Assembly (NCBI RefSeq): GCF_000247815.1
Contig: NC_021678.1
Location: 23,513,036-23,577,035 of the forward strand
DNA: 64,000 bases
Source of the DNA: Ficedula albicollis
Taxonomy: Eukaryota; Chordata; Aves; Passeriformes; Muscicapidae
Direction of reading: 5' to 3'
How positions within the stretch are numbered: the first letter of the stretch is position 1; each line of letters opens with the position of its first letter. The notes beneath the pieces are model-generated. The model was not told where the DNA came from. It saw only the letters and a list, made by a program, of their open reading frames with translations, and did no database searches. This document shows, piece by piece, positions 31,491 through 43,800 of the stretch. Position numbers and translations under genes: made by a program.

Positions 31491-31562
31491 AAAGGGAAAA
31501 AAAAAGAAAAAAAAGAAAAAAAAAAAAAAAAAAGAAAAAAAAGAAAAAAAAGAAAAAAAAAA
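31491..31562 (+). repeat. A-rich purine tract
   Basis: This is about 70 bp of A with isolated G, all purine on the plus strand. It may be simple-sequence expansion or a nucleosome-excluding tract next to the divergent TATA box. Confidence 0.8.
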
Positions 31563-31581
31563 TCACCGCCCGTCTCGGCCT

Positions 31582-31587
31582 TATAAA
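31582..31587 (+). promoter_or_regulatory. TATA box facing away from TLX1
   Basis: The sequence GGCCTTATAAAGTGAGGG contains a canonical TATAAA on the plus strand, about 780 bp upstream of the TLX1 start codon and pointing the opposite way. A purine-rich A tract (31491-31562) lies immediately upstream. In human, a divergent transcript/gene (TLX1NB) is known head-to-head with TLX1. A comparable transcript here is an inference. Confidence 0.35.
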
Positions 31588-31699
31588 GTGAGGGCTGGGT
31601 GAGCGCAGGGCGTTGGGGAGTGAAATAGTGGCTGATACCGCGCGGCAGAGCGGGGACGTTTGGTCCCGGAGTTTGTGGCCGCAGACTGCTGGGAAGGGG

Positions 31700-34600
31700 G
31701 ATTTTGGCTGCCAGCCCCTGCCGGAGAACTGAGCCTAGGCTGCGATGCCCAAGGGCTGCCGCTCGTCCCGAGCGAGGGCTGAAGCCGGAGGATCCCCTTC
31801 TGGTGAGGTCCCAGACCCGCCGTGGCCCTTTGTTCCGCGAGGGTGTCCTCAATTTCAAAAGTCAGCACCTTTCAAAAAGCCGCGGAAAAGGCGGCTCTTT
31901 CACCACCAGACCCCAGAGCAGAGACACGGGGACGTTGAGAAGAGCACCCCACAAGTGCCCGGACTCGTGGAAGAGGTGTGATGGGAGGAGGCGAGGGGCT
32001 TCTGGAGCACACCTCCCCCCGAAGAACCGGGGCCGGGCTCATTCCCCCGGGACGCTGGCAGGCCCCAGCTGCGCCCCACGGGACAGGGGACACGGCCGAC
32101 GAGGCACCCGCCAGTGCTCACCCCGCCGTCTGCTGCCGCCGGCCCCTCCCGATTAAATATATGTATATATATACAAAATTATTCTAAAAGTTTGAAACAA
32201 CACGAAAATTTGCAATTTCTGTAAAACTTGTTGTTGCCCTGGCCCGTCGGTGCCTGCTCCGCACAGCCGGGCCGGGGCAGAGCTGCCGGTGCACCGGGCA
32301 CTGCCGTCTCCTCGAATCCGCCCTCCCGCTGCTGCCGACCGGCCCTGCCCAGTGCGACCCAGCGCTCCGGCCGCGGGGACAGGGTTTTGCCCGATAGTTT
32401 GTGCTCTGCCAGCCTTATCCTTCCCACTACGGGCTGGGACCGGCCCTCCAGGCCCTCTCCTCCCTGGCTGGGGCAAAGGCTGCCCTTCCCGTCTTCAGCG
32501 TGCCCGTGGTTTGTCCAGGGGACCGTGGGGACCCCACAGGACAGCCTGCTCTGGGCTATCCCCCATACAAAACAAAAGTCGGGTCTGTGCACTCAGGTAC
32601 ACCTCACTCATCACCAGCTCTATCATCCCACCCTTATCCTCACACTCCCAGTGCTGCACACAGGCTCACAAACACCCTCACGAGCTCAGAGACACCCATG
32701 CTCACGGTCCCACACATTCTCTTGCACATTTGTGCGCTTATTCAAACGTCCCCACACACTCACAGTGACAGCCCCCTGCGCACACACATGTGGTGGCACA
32801 CGGTCTCATTCACACCTTCACAAGCGTACGGATTCACACCCACAGTCACTCCCACAGCAGGCAGTAACACACACCAGTCCCGTGTGTTCAGACACCCCCA
32901 GGCACGCACACACACTCACACCAGTGCTTGTGGGTTCCTTCCACCCTCACTCAAGCCACAACCCTGCTGGGATACCCCAAGATCCGCCACTATCACCACA
33001 CCCACCACCACAGGGGAAGGTGGGCGGCAGCAGCAACCCACAGCCGCCGCTCGGCCCCATGCCTGGCTGGGGGGGCCCCCCGCCCGCCACTCGGCCCCAT
33101 GCCCGGCTGGTGCCCAGCCAGCCTGCCCCCACCACCACCCAGCCCTGCCGGCCCGCTGGGGTCGGGTTTCCCCCCCCTCCCAGTACCTGCCTCAATTCTT
33201 GACTTCTGAACTCTTCAGGGAACTCGCTGGCGCCAGCTCCATCAACCAAAGTCCTTGTGGTTAGGAGGAGCTGGGAGAGGAGGGAGGGAGCGAGGGCTGG
33301 GGCCAGCCGGGGCCGGGAGGCTGCCCTCGGGCAGGGGGCCTTCTTGTCCCACAGGACTGCAGCTGCCTTTCCCCTCCTTCAGAACACGCCTGAGCTTCTT
33401 CTCCTGCCCCTTGTCACACAGGAGATGTGGGGCAGAGCCTGCTCACCTGCCCTGAGCTTGGCAGGTTGACTCCACAGAAAAGCAATAAAACATGCCATGC
33501 CAGTGCTGCACAGTGCCACAGAGTCCCCTGCCACTAAGCTCTGATAGCCAGAGGGATCCAGATTTGCTGCCAAGTCCTAAGACGCAGGAGATTCTCCCCC
33601 TCCAGTAAATAACAAGGCTGCCTGATGCTGCTTGCACATCCCAAAGGCCTCAATTGATACCAGGAAAAGCCTTGGCTTCCCCCGTGCCAGGGATCCCCCA
33701 GGCTGAGCAGATGCTGAAGGCCCAGAGGGACTGGCCTTGAGAAATCACTAGCTCACCAGCAGTGATTCAGTCTGGTTAGAGAGGGTCACAGCCTCCAGTT
33801 CCTGAGCCCAAGGTAGAGGCTTTGGGGCAATAAAACTTGCCAGGAGACAGATTACAGGTAAATCAGAATTCCTTCTGTCCAGCACCCAGTGAGGACAAAG
33901 GAGAGGTGCAGGCAGGGCTAGGTCCTAACAGAGATTCAACATTTCTGGGAATGGTTAATGAGTTTGGGGAAGATTCTTAACCCTAGGATTTATTCTCTGC
34001 ACAAGCCAGACTTTACTTTCATCCTTGAGAAAGCCACACAGCTCCTGGAGTTGGAAGTTTGGGCATCATGTTAATGAGTTTGGGGATGATGCTTAACCCT
34101 AGGATTTATTCTCTGCACAAGCCAGACTTCACTTTCATCCTTGAGAAAGCCACACAGCTCCTGGAGTTGGAAGTTTGGGCATCGCACATCTAAGCTCCAC
34201 ACTCAGTCCAGATGTCCCAGTTCAAATTGCTCCTGGCCTCAGTTTCCCCTTCAACTCTCCAGGGCTGTGGCTTGAGCAGTACTGTAGAGCACAAGGCTCT
34301 GGAAATGTCCTGTCAATCCATATACAGTTTTTGCCTCCCTAATTCTGAGGCTAAAGAGGCAGTGCTTCACTCACTTCATTCACTTCACTTAGGCTCACAC
34401 ACTAAGACATGTCAGGGTCAGTTTTGGTGCTCTCAGGTTCACATCCCAATAGGAGAGTCTACAAGGACCAGCAACTACTTTGAGATGCATCCAATGATCC
34501 TACAAATGGATCCCTGGGGTGCCAGAGGCACTCCAGCCCAGCTGTCTCTGCAGTCAATATGCTTTCATTTGCTGAGGGCTGGATTTGTCACTCTTTGCTG

Positions 34601-36029
34601 GGACTCTAAATGCCAGGCCCTGCAAAAAAATAATTCAGGTATCATACTCTAGGCAGAGCCCAGAGAGACTGACATTCCCAGATGTTTGCCCAAACTGCTG
34701 CTTTAGTTCTTAGTTCTTCTGTACAGAGAAATCCTATTTTGTGGGAAACACCAATAAGGTGGATCAGACTTCCTTGGAGGCAGACAAAAGCCTCCAATGC
34801 AGGAGCTGACACATGCACTAAGCTGCTGCAAAAATCATACGTTGAGGAAGCCCAGTGTCCTTGGTCTTCACCTCTCCAGAGCATCTCACCTCCTTCAAGT
34901 ATCCACAGCCACTATACATACTCCTGCAAGCCTTGAAACTTTTGTCCCCTTTCACCTACCCCAAACAGCTGCTGGGACAAGTTCATTTCCAAAATGGTGT
35001 TTTAATCCTACCCCAGATGAGGGTTGAGGGCCCAGTATATCCATGCTAGGAAATGAAAATTGACATGAGGGCTCTTCCTGAGGCAGAAGGCTCTCCCTCC
35101 CCACGAAGTGCCCAGGGATCCTTTCTCAGGTTCTCTCATTGATCGTGTGCATCTGCCTCCTGCCAGCAGAGAGGAGCAGCTCAGCCAGGGCCTGACCTCC
35201 ACCCTGCACTCCCCTTTTCTCCTGCCTTGCTGCCTTGCCGGGGTTCCTCTTGGCCCCTGAGCTCCTCTGCAGCTCGGGGCTCCCGGGAGTTTGGCATCAC
35301 AAGCTGCCGCTCTGCCTCGCAGCTGCTGGCCGGGACACCGCTGCGAAATACAAGCCCTCCTGAGGGGAAGGGGACAAAAGTGGTGTGTCTGGGACCTTGG
35401 CAAGACCCCAGAGAAGCTCATCGGGCTCGGCCCGAAAACTGCACTTGGAGCAGTGCTTTCCGGAACCTTTAAAATCCACTATATTGCTGAAAGGAGAGTG
35501 AGCGACTCTGCCGCGGGCTGGTGCCGGGCGGAAAACACCCCTCAGCAAAAGGGTGCACCCCGACTCCTTCCCTCCCTTGCTTCTTTGCGCCGGGGCCACC
35601 CCCAGTTCGGGTATTTTCCATCTTTCTGCTCCATCACCTCCCGCTGCTTTCTCTCCCTGTGAAATCCATTACGGGGAAGGCGCGATGCGAGCTCGGGATG
35701 CACACAGGGGCTGGCGGGAGAGCTCCGCTGCCAAGACGGCCCCGTCGGGCCTCCCTCGCCTCTCCCCGCACCGGGAGCCGCGGTATCCGCTGCCGTCGGG
35801 GCTCTATCCCTCAGCATCGCTGCCAGCAGTAAGTTACGCCTCAAATGTCGCGACACCCGCCGATAGCGAAGCAGGAAAACCCCCGCACCAAGCAGCCCGG
35901 TTCCCGCGGGGGCGAGGGCTTCCCAGAGGGAAATCTCGTTTTCCGCAGCTCCCACCGAGCCCATGCCCGCACGGACGGCGGCGGCTTTTCCCCGGCTCAG
36001 GGTCTGCGGGAAGGGCGGCCTGCGCTTCC
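31700..36029. other. TLX1 upstream flank, no gene recognised
   Basis: CpG-rich to about 32.4 kb, then a CACA-rich stretch (32640-32930), the 116-bp duplication at 33954-34183, and CpG-rich DNA again from 35.2 kb. The frames, up to 324 codons at 32228-33202, are of low-complexity P/H/T/S composition and overlap others. Confidence 0.55.
33954..34183 (+). repeat. Tandem duplication, 116-bp unit
   Basis: GTTAATGAGTTTGGGGA... to ...GTTTGGGCATC occurs at 33954-34067 and 34070-34183. Differences are few (GAAGATTC/GATGATGC, TTTACTTTC/TTCACTTTC). Confidence 0.92.
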
Positions 36030-37420
36030 TGAGCGTTAAAAGCAATTAACACCATTTGGGGAATTTTTAATTGCTCTATAAAGCACGCTGTAAATTATTA
36101 CTCCCAGCTCTGTTGATCCCTCGAATACGCACTGACAGTTGTAATTTATGGCTTTGGAAACCTGGTCCCGTGCATTCAGCATAACTCCTTATTACAGTAA
36201 TGACTTAGCGCCGCTGCACTTAATGAGTATAAAGTGCCCGGCGCAGCGGGAGCCGCAGCATCACACGAACTTCGCCCGCAACGATATTTCTCCCCTTTAT
36301 GGTTACAAACGACCGAGGGGCTACGAGTTAATATGGCGGGGAAGGAGCGGCGGGGCCGGCTCCGCGTTCTGTCAACGACACCTCCCGGGGCAGTAGTTAT
36401 CTACCAAAAATAAGTATTTAGAGCAGCCCGCAAAGTGCCCCTTCACTCTCCTGTAGCCCCTGGCTTCCTGGAGAAAACGGGTTCAGCAGAGGGAAGTGCA
36501 GGGTCACGACTCATTGCACCTGTGGGCGCAAGGAGTGCGGGTGCCGGGGAGTCCAGAGGGACCCGCACCTTCCCTCTGCCTCCCACCTCTCGCTGCCCTG
36601 GGTCTGAGCAGCTCCATGCAACAGGCCGGGGTCTCTGGTCCTTACGGATCCTCCCCAGACGGGGGTACCCGCGGAGGGGAGGAATTGGGGTGGTGGCCGA
36701 TGGGGTCCGCCGTGCCCGGCGGCGCCCCATGAATATTCAATGTCGCCGGTTGCCGGAGGAGCATCTGCCAATAAATTATTTGTCCTGCGGCACCAGCCCC
36801 TCTCTCCACCGTGCAGAAATGCGTGTAATCCCATTAGCCCCGTCCCCTTGGCCACCCGCCCCGCACCAGCCCCTCTGTAATGAACGGCGTCTGGCCGCCA
36901 TCCCCGAGGGCATCGACGGCAGTGGGGGACACCGGGGGGTCTGCCCCGATATTAACTCGCAGTTTAATTACACTCTCCGTGACAGCAAGGGAGCAGGCGC
37001 GGGCTGGTCACCCGCGTCCCTCCGCCGCCTCCCCCTGGGTTTCCCCCTCTCCGAAAAGCTCTGACCGCGGTGACAGCCAGGCTCTCCGCGACATTGAGGT
37101 TGGCAGTCGTGATATGGCCCGATCCTGCGGTTGCCCCTCACCCCCGGGGGCCGCTCACCGCCGCCGGCCCCGGTGCCGGCAGCTGCCCTGTTTGTTCACT
37201 CTCCGGGGAAGCGGCGGCCTCTTTGTCTCCCACCCGCCCCGAGCCTTAGGCCTTTTCCCCATCAGACAAAGTCCTGTTTTGCCAACAGATTTGTGCCTCT
37301 CCCCTGCCCTGCCCCCCCATCTTAAAAGCCGCCCTCGGGGGCAGGGGCGCAGGCAGCTCCCAACGCCGGGCAGGAAAGCGACCCGCCCTGCCGGCTCCGC
37401 TAACAGAGTAGCTTTCACTA
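35200..37420. other. Second CpG-rich island, 4.4-6.6 kb upstream of TLX1
   Basis: This is a second block of CpG-dense DNA with short AT-rich, homeodomain-site-rich islands embedded at 36030-36330 and 36725-36790. No convincing exon was found. It could be a distal promoter or an unmethylated regulatory island of the TLX1 domain. Confidence 0.45.
36030..36330. promoter_or_regulatory. Candidate enhancer with inverted GCAATTAA sites and an NK-type site
   Basis: GCAATTAA at 36042-36049 and its reverse complement TTAATTGC at 36067-36074 flank a 17-bp spacer. CACTTAA at 36217-36223 is TTAAGTG on the other strand, the NK-class consensus. A TATAAA follows at 36228-36233. The island lies inside CpG-rich DNA 5.2 kb upstream of the TLX1 start. 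Confidence 0.4.
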
Positions 37421-37640
37421 ATGAATGAGAAGTTCCCATAATAATGGTCTTAATTATTGCAAACATTGTTACCGGCTTAGCTCCAAAAACCTCAAAACCC
37501 TCCTCGGAAAATCCTCGCGTTTGTTTGTTTATTTCCCCTCTCTTTTCCCCTCCCCGAGGTCAATTAGTACGCAAAAAGCAAATACAAATTATGGCAGAAC
37601 CAATCGGTGAACTTAAATCTAATTTGCTGCTGTTTGCACT
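37400..37640. promoter_or_regulatory. Candidate conserved non-coding element
   Basis: TTCACTAATGAATGAG, GGTCTTAATTATTGC and AGGTCAATTAGTACGC sit in a short AT-rich island between CpG-rich DNA and the 37.7-kb poly-G artefact. No coding signal. Confidence 0.35.
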
Positions 37641-37696
37641 AGCCTTTGGAGAGGAGTGCCGGGCAGGGGGGCTGCCCCGTTCCCCCCAGGCAGCTG

Positions 37697-37863
<167 letters not shown>

Positions 37864-38499
37864 GTCCCTGCCCTGCCTGCGAGTCCCTTCTGTCCCCGAA
37901 GTCAAGACTCCGATGGGTTCAGGAGCTTTTCCTTATTTACGCTTGTCTTTTTACAAGTGATTCGTATATGGGCCGAAATATCCGATCTGTAAATAAAGAG
38001 AAAAAAAAAATTCTACCTAAGAAAACTACCGACAAATTCCAGCTCCACAGATTATGACTTATAGTAATTTTTGACCTGAGGATTTTTTTCTTGACATCTA
38101 CATACTGTATATAATCGAAGTTAGCATTTGTGAAGTTTTTATACCATTTATTTTATGACATTTGGAAACCTAACTTTTGTAATTAACAGTTGGCAGGGCA
38201 AAAATTCCTATCAAAGGATTACTCTGCTCACCATTTAACTAAATAATTTCTGCACCTAAACTCATGTTGACGTTAGAGAATACATACAAGTTCTGTCAGA
38301 GCACTTAAAAACTTTCTGCAGTACTTGCCGTTTGCAGCACAGGTATTAGCCATGGCATAAAACTGGGGAAGTGATCTAGAAATCGGAAATCATGGGGGTT
38401 TTTAAACCCCAAGTCTCCCCTCGTGGCACCACCTGCTCCCCGCTGCTAAAACGCCCAGCGAGTTTCGCCCGGGGACCGATGCCCGGGATGGGGAGCGCG

Positions 38500-38645
38500 A
38501 AGGATTATCTGTATTTAAACACCATTGGCCATTGACGCAAAGAGCAATCTCCACACTTGCAAATTCAATCAATTATTTCCAGTTTTCACTTTCGTGTTAA
38601 GCGTATTTTCCACCTGTAATTCGTTGTAATAGCCAGTGCTACAGC
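38500..38645. promoter_or_regulatory. Candidate conserved non-coding element
   Basis: CACCATTGGCCATTGACGC, AAATTCAATCAATTATTTCC and TTTTCCACCTGTAATTCG (E-box CACCTG beside TAAT) are packed into about 145 bp of unique sequence 7.7 kb upstream of the TLX1 start. Confidence 0.35.
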
Positions 38646-39689
38646 CTCTCGATGCACCCCGACCACGGGGAGAAGTCAGAGCCGGCTCCATCCCACAGGT
38701 TTTGCGGATGTTTCTAACTGCCCAAGTGGGATGCCAAAACTCAGCTTAGAGAGAGCACGACAGAAAACAAACATTAAACACGGTGTGTAAACATAAATCG
38801 GGAAGAGGAGATAGGTGAGACCAGTTTGGCAGTTCAGCGCACATCACCAGTGGCTTTGAATTACCAGTGCCGACAGGATCGGGGCTTGTGGAAACTGCCC
38901 GGTTTGTGTCATTGCTCCCCCCACGACTTTCCGGAGCAGGACCTTCCGGGACCCCACAGGAGCCCACAGCGCCTCGCTGGCCGATCAAGGTCACCCACGG
39001 ACACCGGGGGTAGGAAGAGATGTGGGTTTTTGTAGGTGGGGAAATGAGCTGTGATTTCTGGGGACAAATATTTCAGCGCTCCGATAGAGTGAAGCTATTC
39101 GAGGCATTATATAATCTTCCAAGACAGCTTTCTCCTTTACCTAAAGCCCTGTGAAATAGGGACAACTTCCAGCAGCTCATCCTCTGCAGCAAATTTCCCC
39201 CAAATCTGTAAGTGGCGGGAGCTGAGGCTTCAGCGATGGAGGGAAAGGTGCTCACACAGATCTGAGCTCACAGGGTCGAGACGCTGTACCCCGGGCAAAA
39301 CTCCTCTCCTCAGCTGCTGCTCTCGGACTGTGAGGTCTGACACAAATGCGCGGAGATTTCAGTCCGAGGGGAAATCCTGATCCATCTTCCCTTCTAGAGG
39401 GGAGCATCCTCGGAGCCGAGCCCCAAGCGCAGTCTGACCAAAGAGCCTCGCAGGTCCGTCCAGAAATGAAAGCTAACGCAAGGCAGCGAGTGAGCTCACA
39501 GCAGGATGTGCAGAGAGGTGCTGTGAGAGCTCTGGGGTCCGACACAGCCCAGTGCAAAACTCGGATCCGTTTCCCAGCCTCGCTCAGCTCCAGGAGCAGC
39601 TCAGCGGCAAAGCTGAAGTTTTGACAGGACACTGAACCTGCTGCAAAGGAAACGGCAGTTTTGACATCTCGTTCATCCTTTCAGTGTGT

Positions 39690-39905
39690 TTTTCCCCTTT
39701 TTCCCAGGACTTTTACTGCTCATAGGAGATGAGTCAAGACATTTCCTTCTCCCCTTTCATAAATATTTCATCTCCCAAATGCAATTACCAAGGGCGAAGC
39801 AACACAAGTGTTTGCTAAATAAGATTATGTGATAATGTATTTTATGCCTGTGCTGTGACACCAGACAATCCCCCTATTAATAACAGCTCAATGAGATGTG
39901 GAAGT
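39690..39905. promoter_or_regulatory. Candidate conserved non-coding element
   Basis: TTTCATAAATATTTCATC, ATGCAATTACC, TAAGATTATGTGATAATG and CCTATTAATAACAGC lie in unique, mid-GC sequence just before the 31-base poly-T tract. Confidence 0.3.
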
Positions 39906-39944
39906 TCTTAACAGGATGCTTTGGGGGATTGGGAATTTATTTTT

Positions 39945-39946
<2 letters not shown>

Positions 39947-39977
<31 letters not shown>
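39947..39977 (+). repeat. Poly-T tract, 31 bases
   Basis: This is a pure T run. It could be the reversed poly-A tail of a retroposed sequence, but no processed gene was recognised next to it. Confidence 0.85.
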
Positions 39978-40719
39978 CAAGGGAAAGGCGAGCACAATTC
40001 CATGGCATCAGTTGTAAGGGAGGAAGAGCAATTCCGGGCACCAATTAAAGTAGCAAGTGGAGCTGAAAGCAGCCCAGAAGGTCCAGTTGTTTTGTGCATA
40101 ACGCACAGACTGGTTCAGGGTCCTGCTTACAGGGTGTAAATCTCTCACAGACTTTCATAATGCTACTGGCCTAGAGAGATCTGTGCGCATTGCCATGGTC
40201 CTGTGAACGAATTAGTGCCTGGCTATTTGGGGACCCTGGAGGTTTAGCAGAAGTGCTCTATGCCAGCCCACATATCTCAAACTGTTAATAACAGGCAGAG
40301 CCTCACTTCTCCCTGAGAAAAGACAAGAGCAAGAAAAGCAATAACAAAAAACACCCCTTGGTTCAACTTCCCTCAGCTGGAATAACTTGGTCAAAATATC
40401 CCAACCAAAGCTCTCCTCTGGTGATCTCCAGCTCCCACCTTTATTTGCTTGTTTTTCCTTTTCTCCAGTGGCCATGTCCATCTGCCAACTTCTATTGACC
40501 CATCCATCCCTTGTGGTCTTCTGCCTCTCTCATATGACTCTCCTTGTGTCTCTTTGCATATGTTCAAAAGTAACTGGGCATGCTGGCTGCCCAGCCTGAG
40601 ACATTTAGATGTGATCCCTATTTAGGAAGTCCTTTGAAAACTCTGTACTGCAAAGCCCAAGCTTTCTCAGTGGTCCCCAGTCTCAGCACACACAGGTTAA
40701 CATAAAACCATCAGTTCCC

Positions 40720-40885
40720 AGATCCCTCACCTGCACAGCACCTAGCAGCCCCATGGTGCCATTGCAGGGGATACACAGCAAATCTCTTGTGCTGAGCTGC
40801 CCAGTCCCTCACCTGCACAGCACCCAGCAGCCCCATGGTGCCATTGCAGGGGTTACACAGCAAATCTCTTGTGCTGAGCTGCCCA
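40720..40885 (+). repeat. Tandem duplication, 82-bp unit
   Basis: CTCACCTGCACAGCACC and its continuation to GTGCTGAGCTGCCCA occur twice, with the anchor CTGCACAGCAC at 40731 and 40813. Copies differ at two or three bases. Confidence 0.9.
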
Positions 40886-43800
40886 CAGAGCATCATGATG
40901 ACAGTGTCAGCAGCCCGGGGCATCCAAGTCAGGGATTTCCCTGTGGATCTTTTCTGCTTCAGCCCTTGAACTGACACAAGTCCCTCCCAGAGTCTCTGGC
41001 TAGAGCTTGGTCCTCTGGGTGGCAGGGCCATCATCCCATGTTGATGCAAACAGGGTGATACATGAGTCCTTTGCCTTCTTTGATGCTTCCAGGGTAAATT
41101 CCTCCAGAGTCTGCAAAGTTTAGCTCTCTATTTCACATTAGCACTAGTTTGTAGCTGCCCTCTGGCCCCAGGGGTGGAAGGTCAATCCTTTATTTACTTA
41201 GTCCCTCACTTAGTTCATCTGCAGCCCTCTCAGTGCTTTGGATAATAGGCACAAAATGGGCTGCTAAGCTGCTCTCTGGCCATGAGCCTGCACTCCTCAA
41301 CTCCTTTGCTGTGCAGAAGTGTGTTGCCCTCTCTGGGTGATACCTCTAGGCTGAAAATCATGAAGATCATGAATGGCACAGGAAAATTATATCCCTGACA
41401 TCACACCTGGCAGCTCCTGCATGGTGGTGTCTCTAGAGCTGCTCTTTGCTGCCCTGCAGAACAGCATTGTCCCTGGACACTGCAGCAGCCTGGTGCCATT
41501 GCCCTCTTGGAGTGACTCGGGTCCTGTCCTGCGCCCATCAGATGCTGCTGCACCTGCGTGAGCTTCATCAGGCAAAGCCAGAGCTCTGTGCTGATCTGGG
41601 GAATGTGCCAGTTCCAGGCTCCATGCCCAGCACAAACAGCCAGCTCCCTGCTGCCAGGGCCCTCTCTGCTGTTAGAACATGCCCAGGACAAGAGAGCCTG
41701 ATGGGTCCCTGTCCTGGACCCCCCAGGATGGCTAATGAGTGGACTCAGAGACAAAAAATTCCCCAGAAGCAGAGAGGTACAGATCAGCAGGCCAGCTACA
41801 GCTCCCCAGCTACAGCTGGCCACAAACCCAGCAGCTTTCAAACCTTGTCTGCCTGCATGAGCCCAGGGAGTGGCATTTTCCCAGTTCTGTCCCACCTGGG
41901 GACAGCCACCACTCCCTTTATTTGGGATGCTGCAGCTCACTGTAGTGCAGCTAAGCCTGACCTCAGGTCCCTGTTGTCTGCAAGTAACATTAAACCAAAG
42001 TGATCAACAGTAGCAAAAAAGATATATGGATAACTAAATGGTTATCAAACCATTACTATTTAATATTATTCCTATTAAAAGGGTAAATTAAAGTACTTCT
42101 CAAGCACATCCACACTGGGTTTAGTCTCTGAAGAAGCAGATGAGAGATCTTGGCTCTCTCAAACCATGTACCAGATGTCTGCACAGGAGCTGGAACACAG
42201 CCCTGGGTCCCACCCTCTCCAACAGCAGAGGACCCGTGGTGCTGGTGCAGGCACTGCTGACTGCAAGGAGTGGAGGTGTTTTCCAAGGGTCAGCCCAAAG
42301 CAGAGACAAAAGGGGTTTCCTTGAGGGCTGCAGGCACTGGGAGGGAAGCGTGCCCTTTGCCTGGGTGCACCCGGCTGGCTGTTTATTCAGGTCCTGCAGA
42401 ACAATGCTGCAGCCAGAAAAACAACCTCCCCCTGCCCTAGGCCCAGCTGGAGGGGCTGTGTGTGTCCCCCTGAGCTTGTCCCCCGGGTGGGTGAGCAGTG
42501 CCTTGGCTCACAGCCATGCTGATCATGTTTGTCACCACGGGGGCCTTTTTCTTTTTTTAAACCTTTTGGTTTCCGTGCTCTCCCAGTGCTCTGGATGACA
42601 GGAAGTAGAGCTTCTTGGAAAAAACGTTGGGGATTTGGGGAGTTCCAGGCTGGGAGGGAGCACAAATTCATCTGACCTCCCACTGCAGCCCATCCTCCTG
42701 CTGCAGGAGCGCTGGCACACACTCCTGGGAGTCTGGCTGCACCAGAGTAACTCTGGAGCAGGGAAATTGCCCCTGTCCAAGAACTGAGACCCTGCTCTTG
42801 GGATCCCAGCAAGCTCCAAAGCTGGATGCAGTGACAGGAGGAGAAGGAAGAGTGACCACAGCCAGTGCTGTGGTCTGTGGTTCAGCCAATCCAGACTTCC
42901 AGAGGGCAGAGGCTTCCCAGGACACCTGCAAGCCAGGGAGGGTGGGGTTACAAGGCAGCACTAAGCTAAGCTCTGACATCCCCTGCACAGCCACCTTTGC
43001 TGTGCAGCCAGGAGAAGTCAGCCAAATGGGAGCAGAACCCCTGCTGAGGGTTACAGAGCCAAGGCTGAGCCATGCCCAGCATTTAGCAGGGCTAAACTCT
43101 CACAGCAGTGGCATTTTTTATCAGCTGGAGGATGCTGCAAGGCAGTGATCTGCCTCTGGACTGAGTGCTCCTGGTGCTCCCTGAGTGAGATGTGCTCCCA
43201 TTTTGATTGCATTACAGGATGTGACAAGCTGATCCCTGCCAGGAAATTAATGAGCCCCAAGCACCTTGCTCATCCATCACCACTCCAATCAGCTGCTTAA
43301 CACTCTACCCACCCTGGCCACACACCCAGCACTGCTGGTCACTGAGATCCTGGAAGCTTCACTTTCCAAGGACCTAATGCTGCTGCCAGGCTGGCAGAGG
43401 GCCCTGGCCACCATCGGGCCAGCACATCCAGCTCTTCTCACACCCCAGCAGTGTCAGAGTGCTGACCCCTCCCTCCAGGCTGTTCTGTCTTACCAATGCC
43501 TGTTTTCCCTGCCCATTGCCCATAGGAACCCCTGAGGCCATCATGGTCCTCACTACCAAGGGCATGGGGCAATGCCCTGTCTAACAGCAAATACAAACCT
43601 CATACTTAGCAGTGAGTGGGGCAGGTTAACACAGAGCTGAAAATAACAGCAGGAAACTCGGTGGGCTGAAGAAGTGTCACTTCACTGAACCAGATCAGTA
43701 AATCGGTGACAAATTTGAAGGAAAATGAATTAAAGTGGTTTATCATATAACAGTGGGGAGAGCATTGTCCCAGGGCTTCATTTCTCAGAGCAAAGGCACA

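Noticed and set aside
39947..39977. Poly-T as evidence of a processed pseudogene
   Set aside because: No spliced-gene-like sequence or target-site duplication was recognised beside it.
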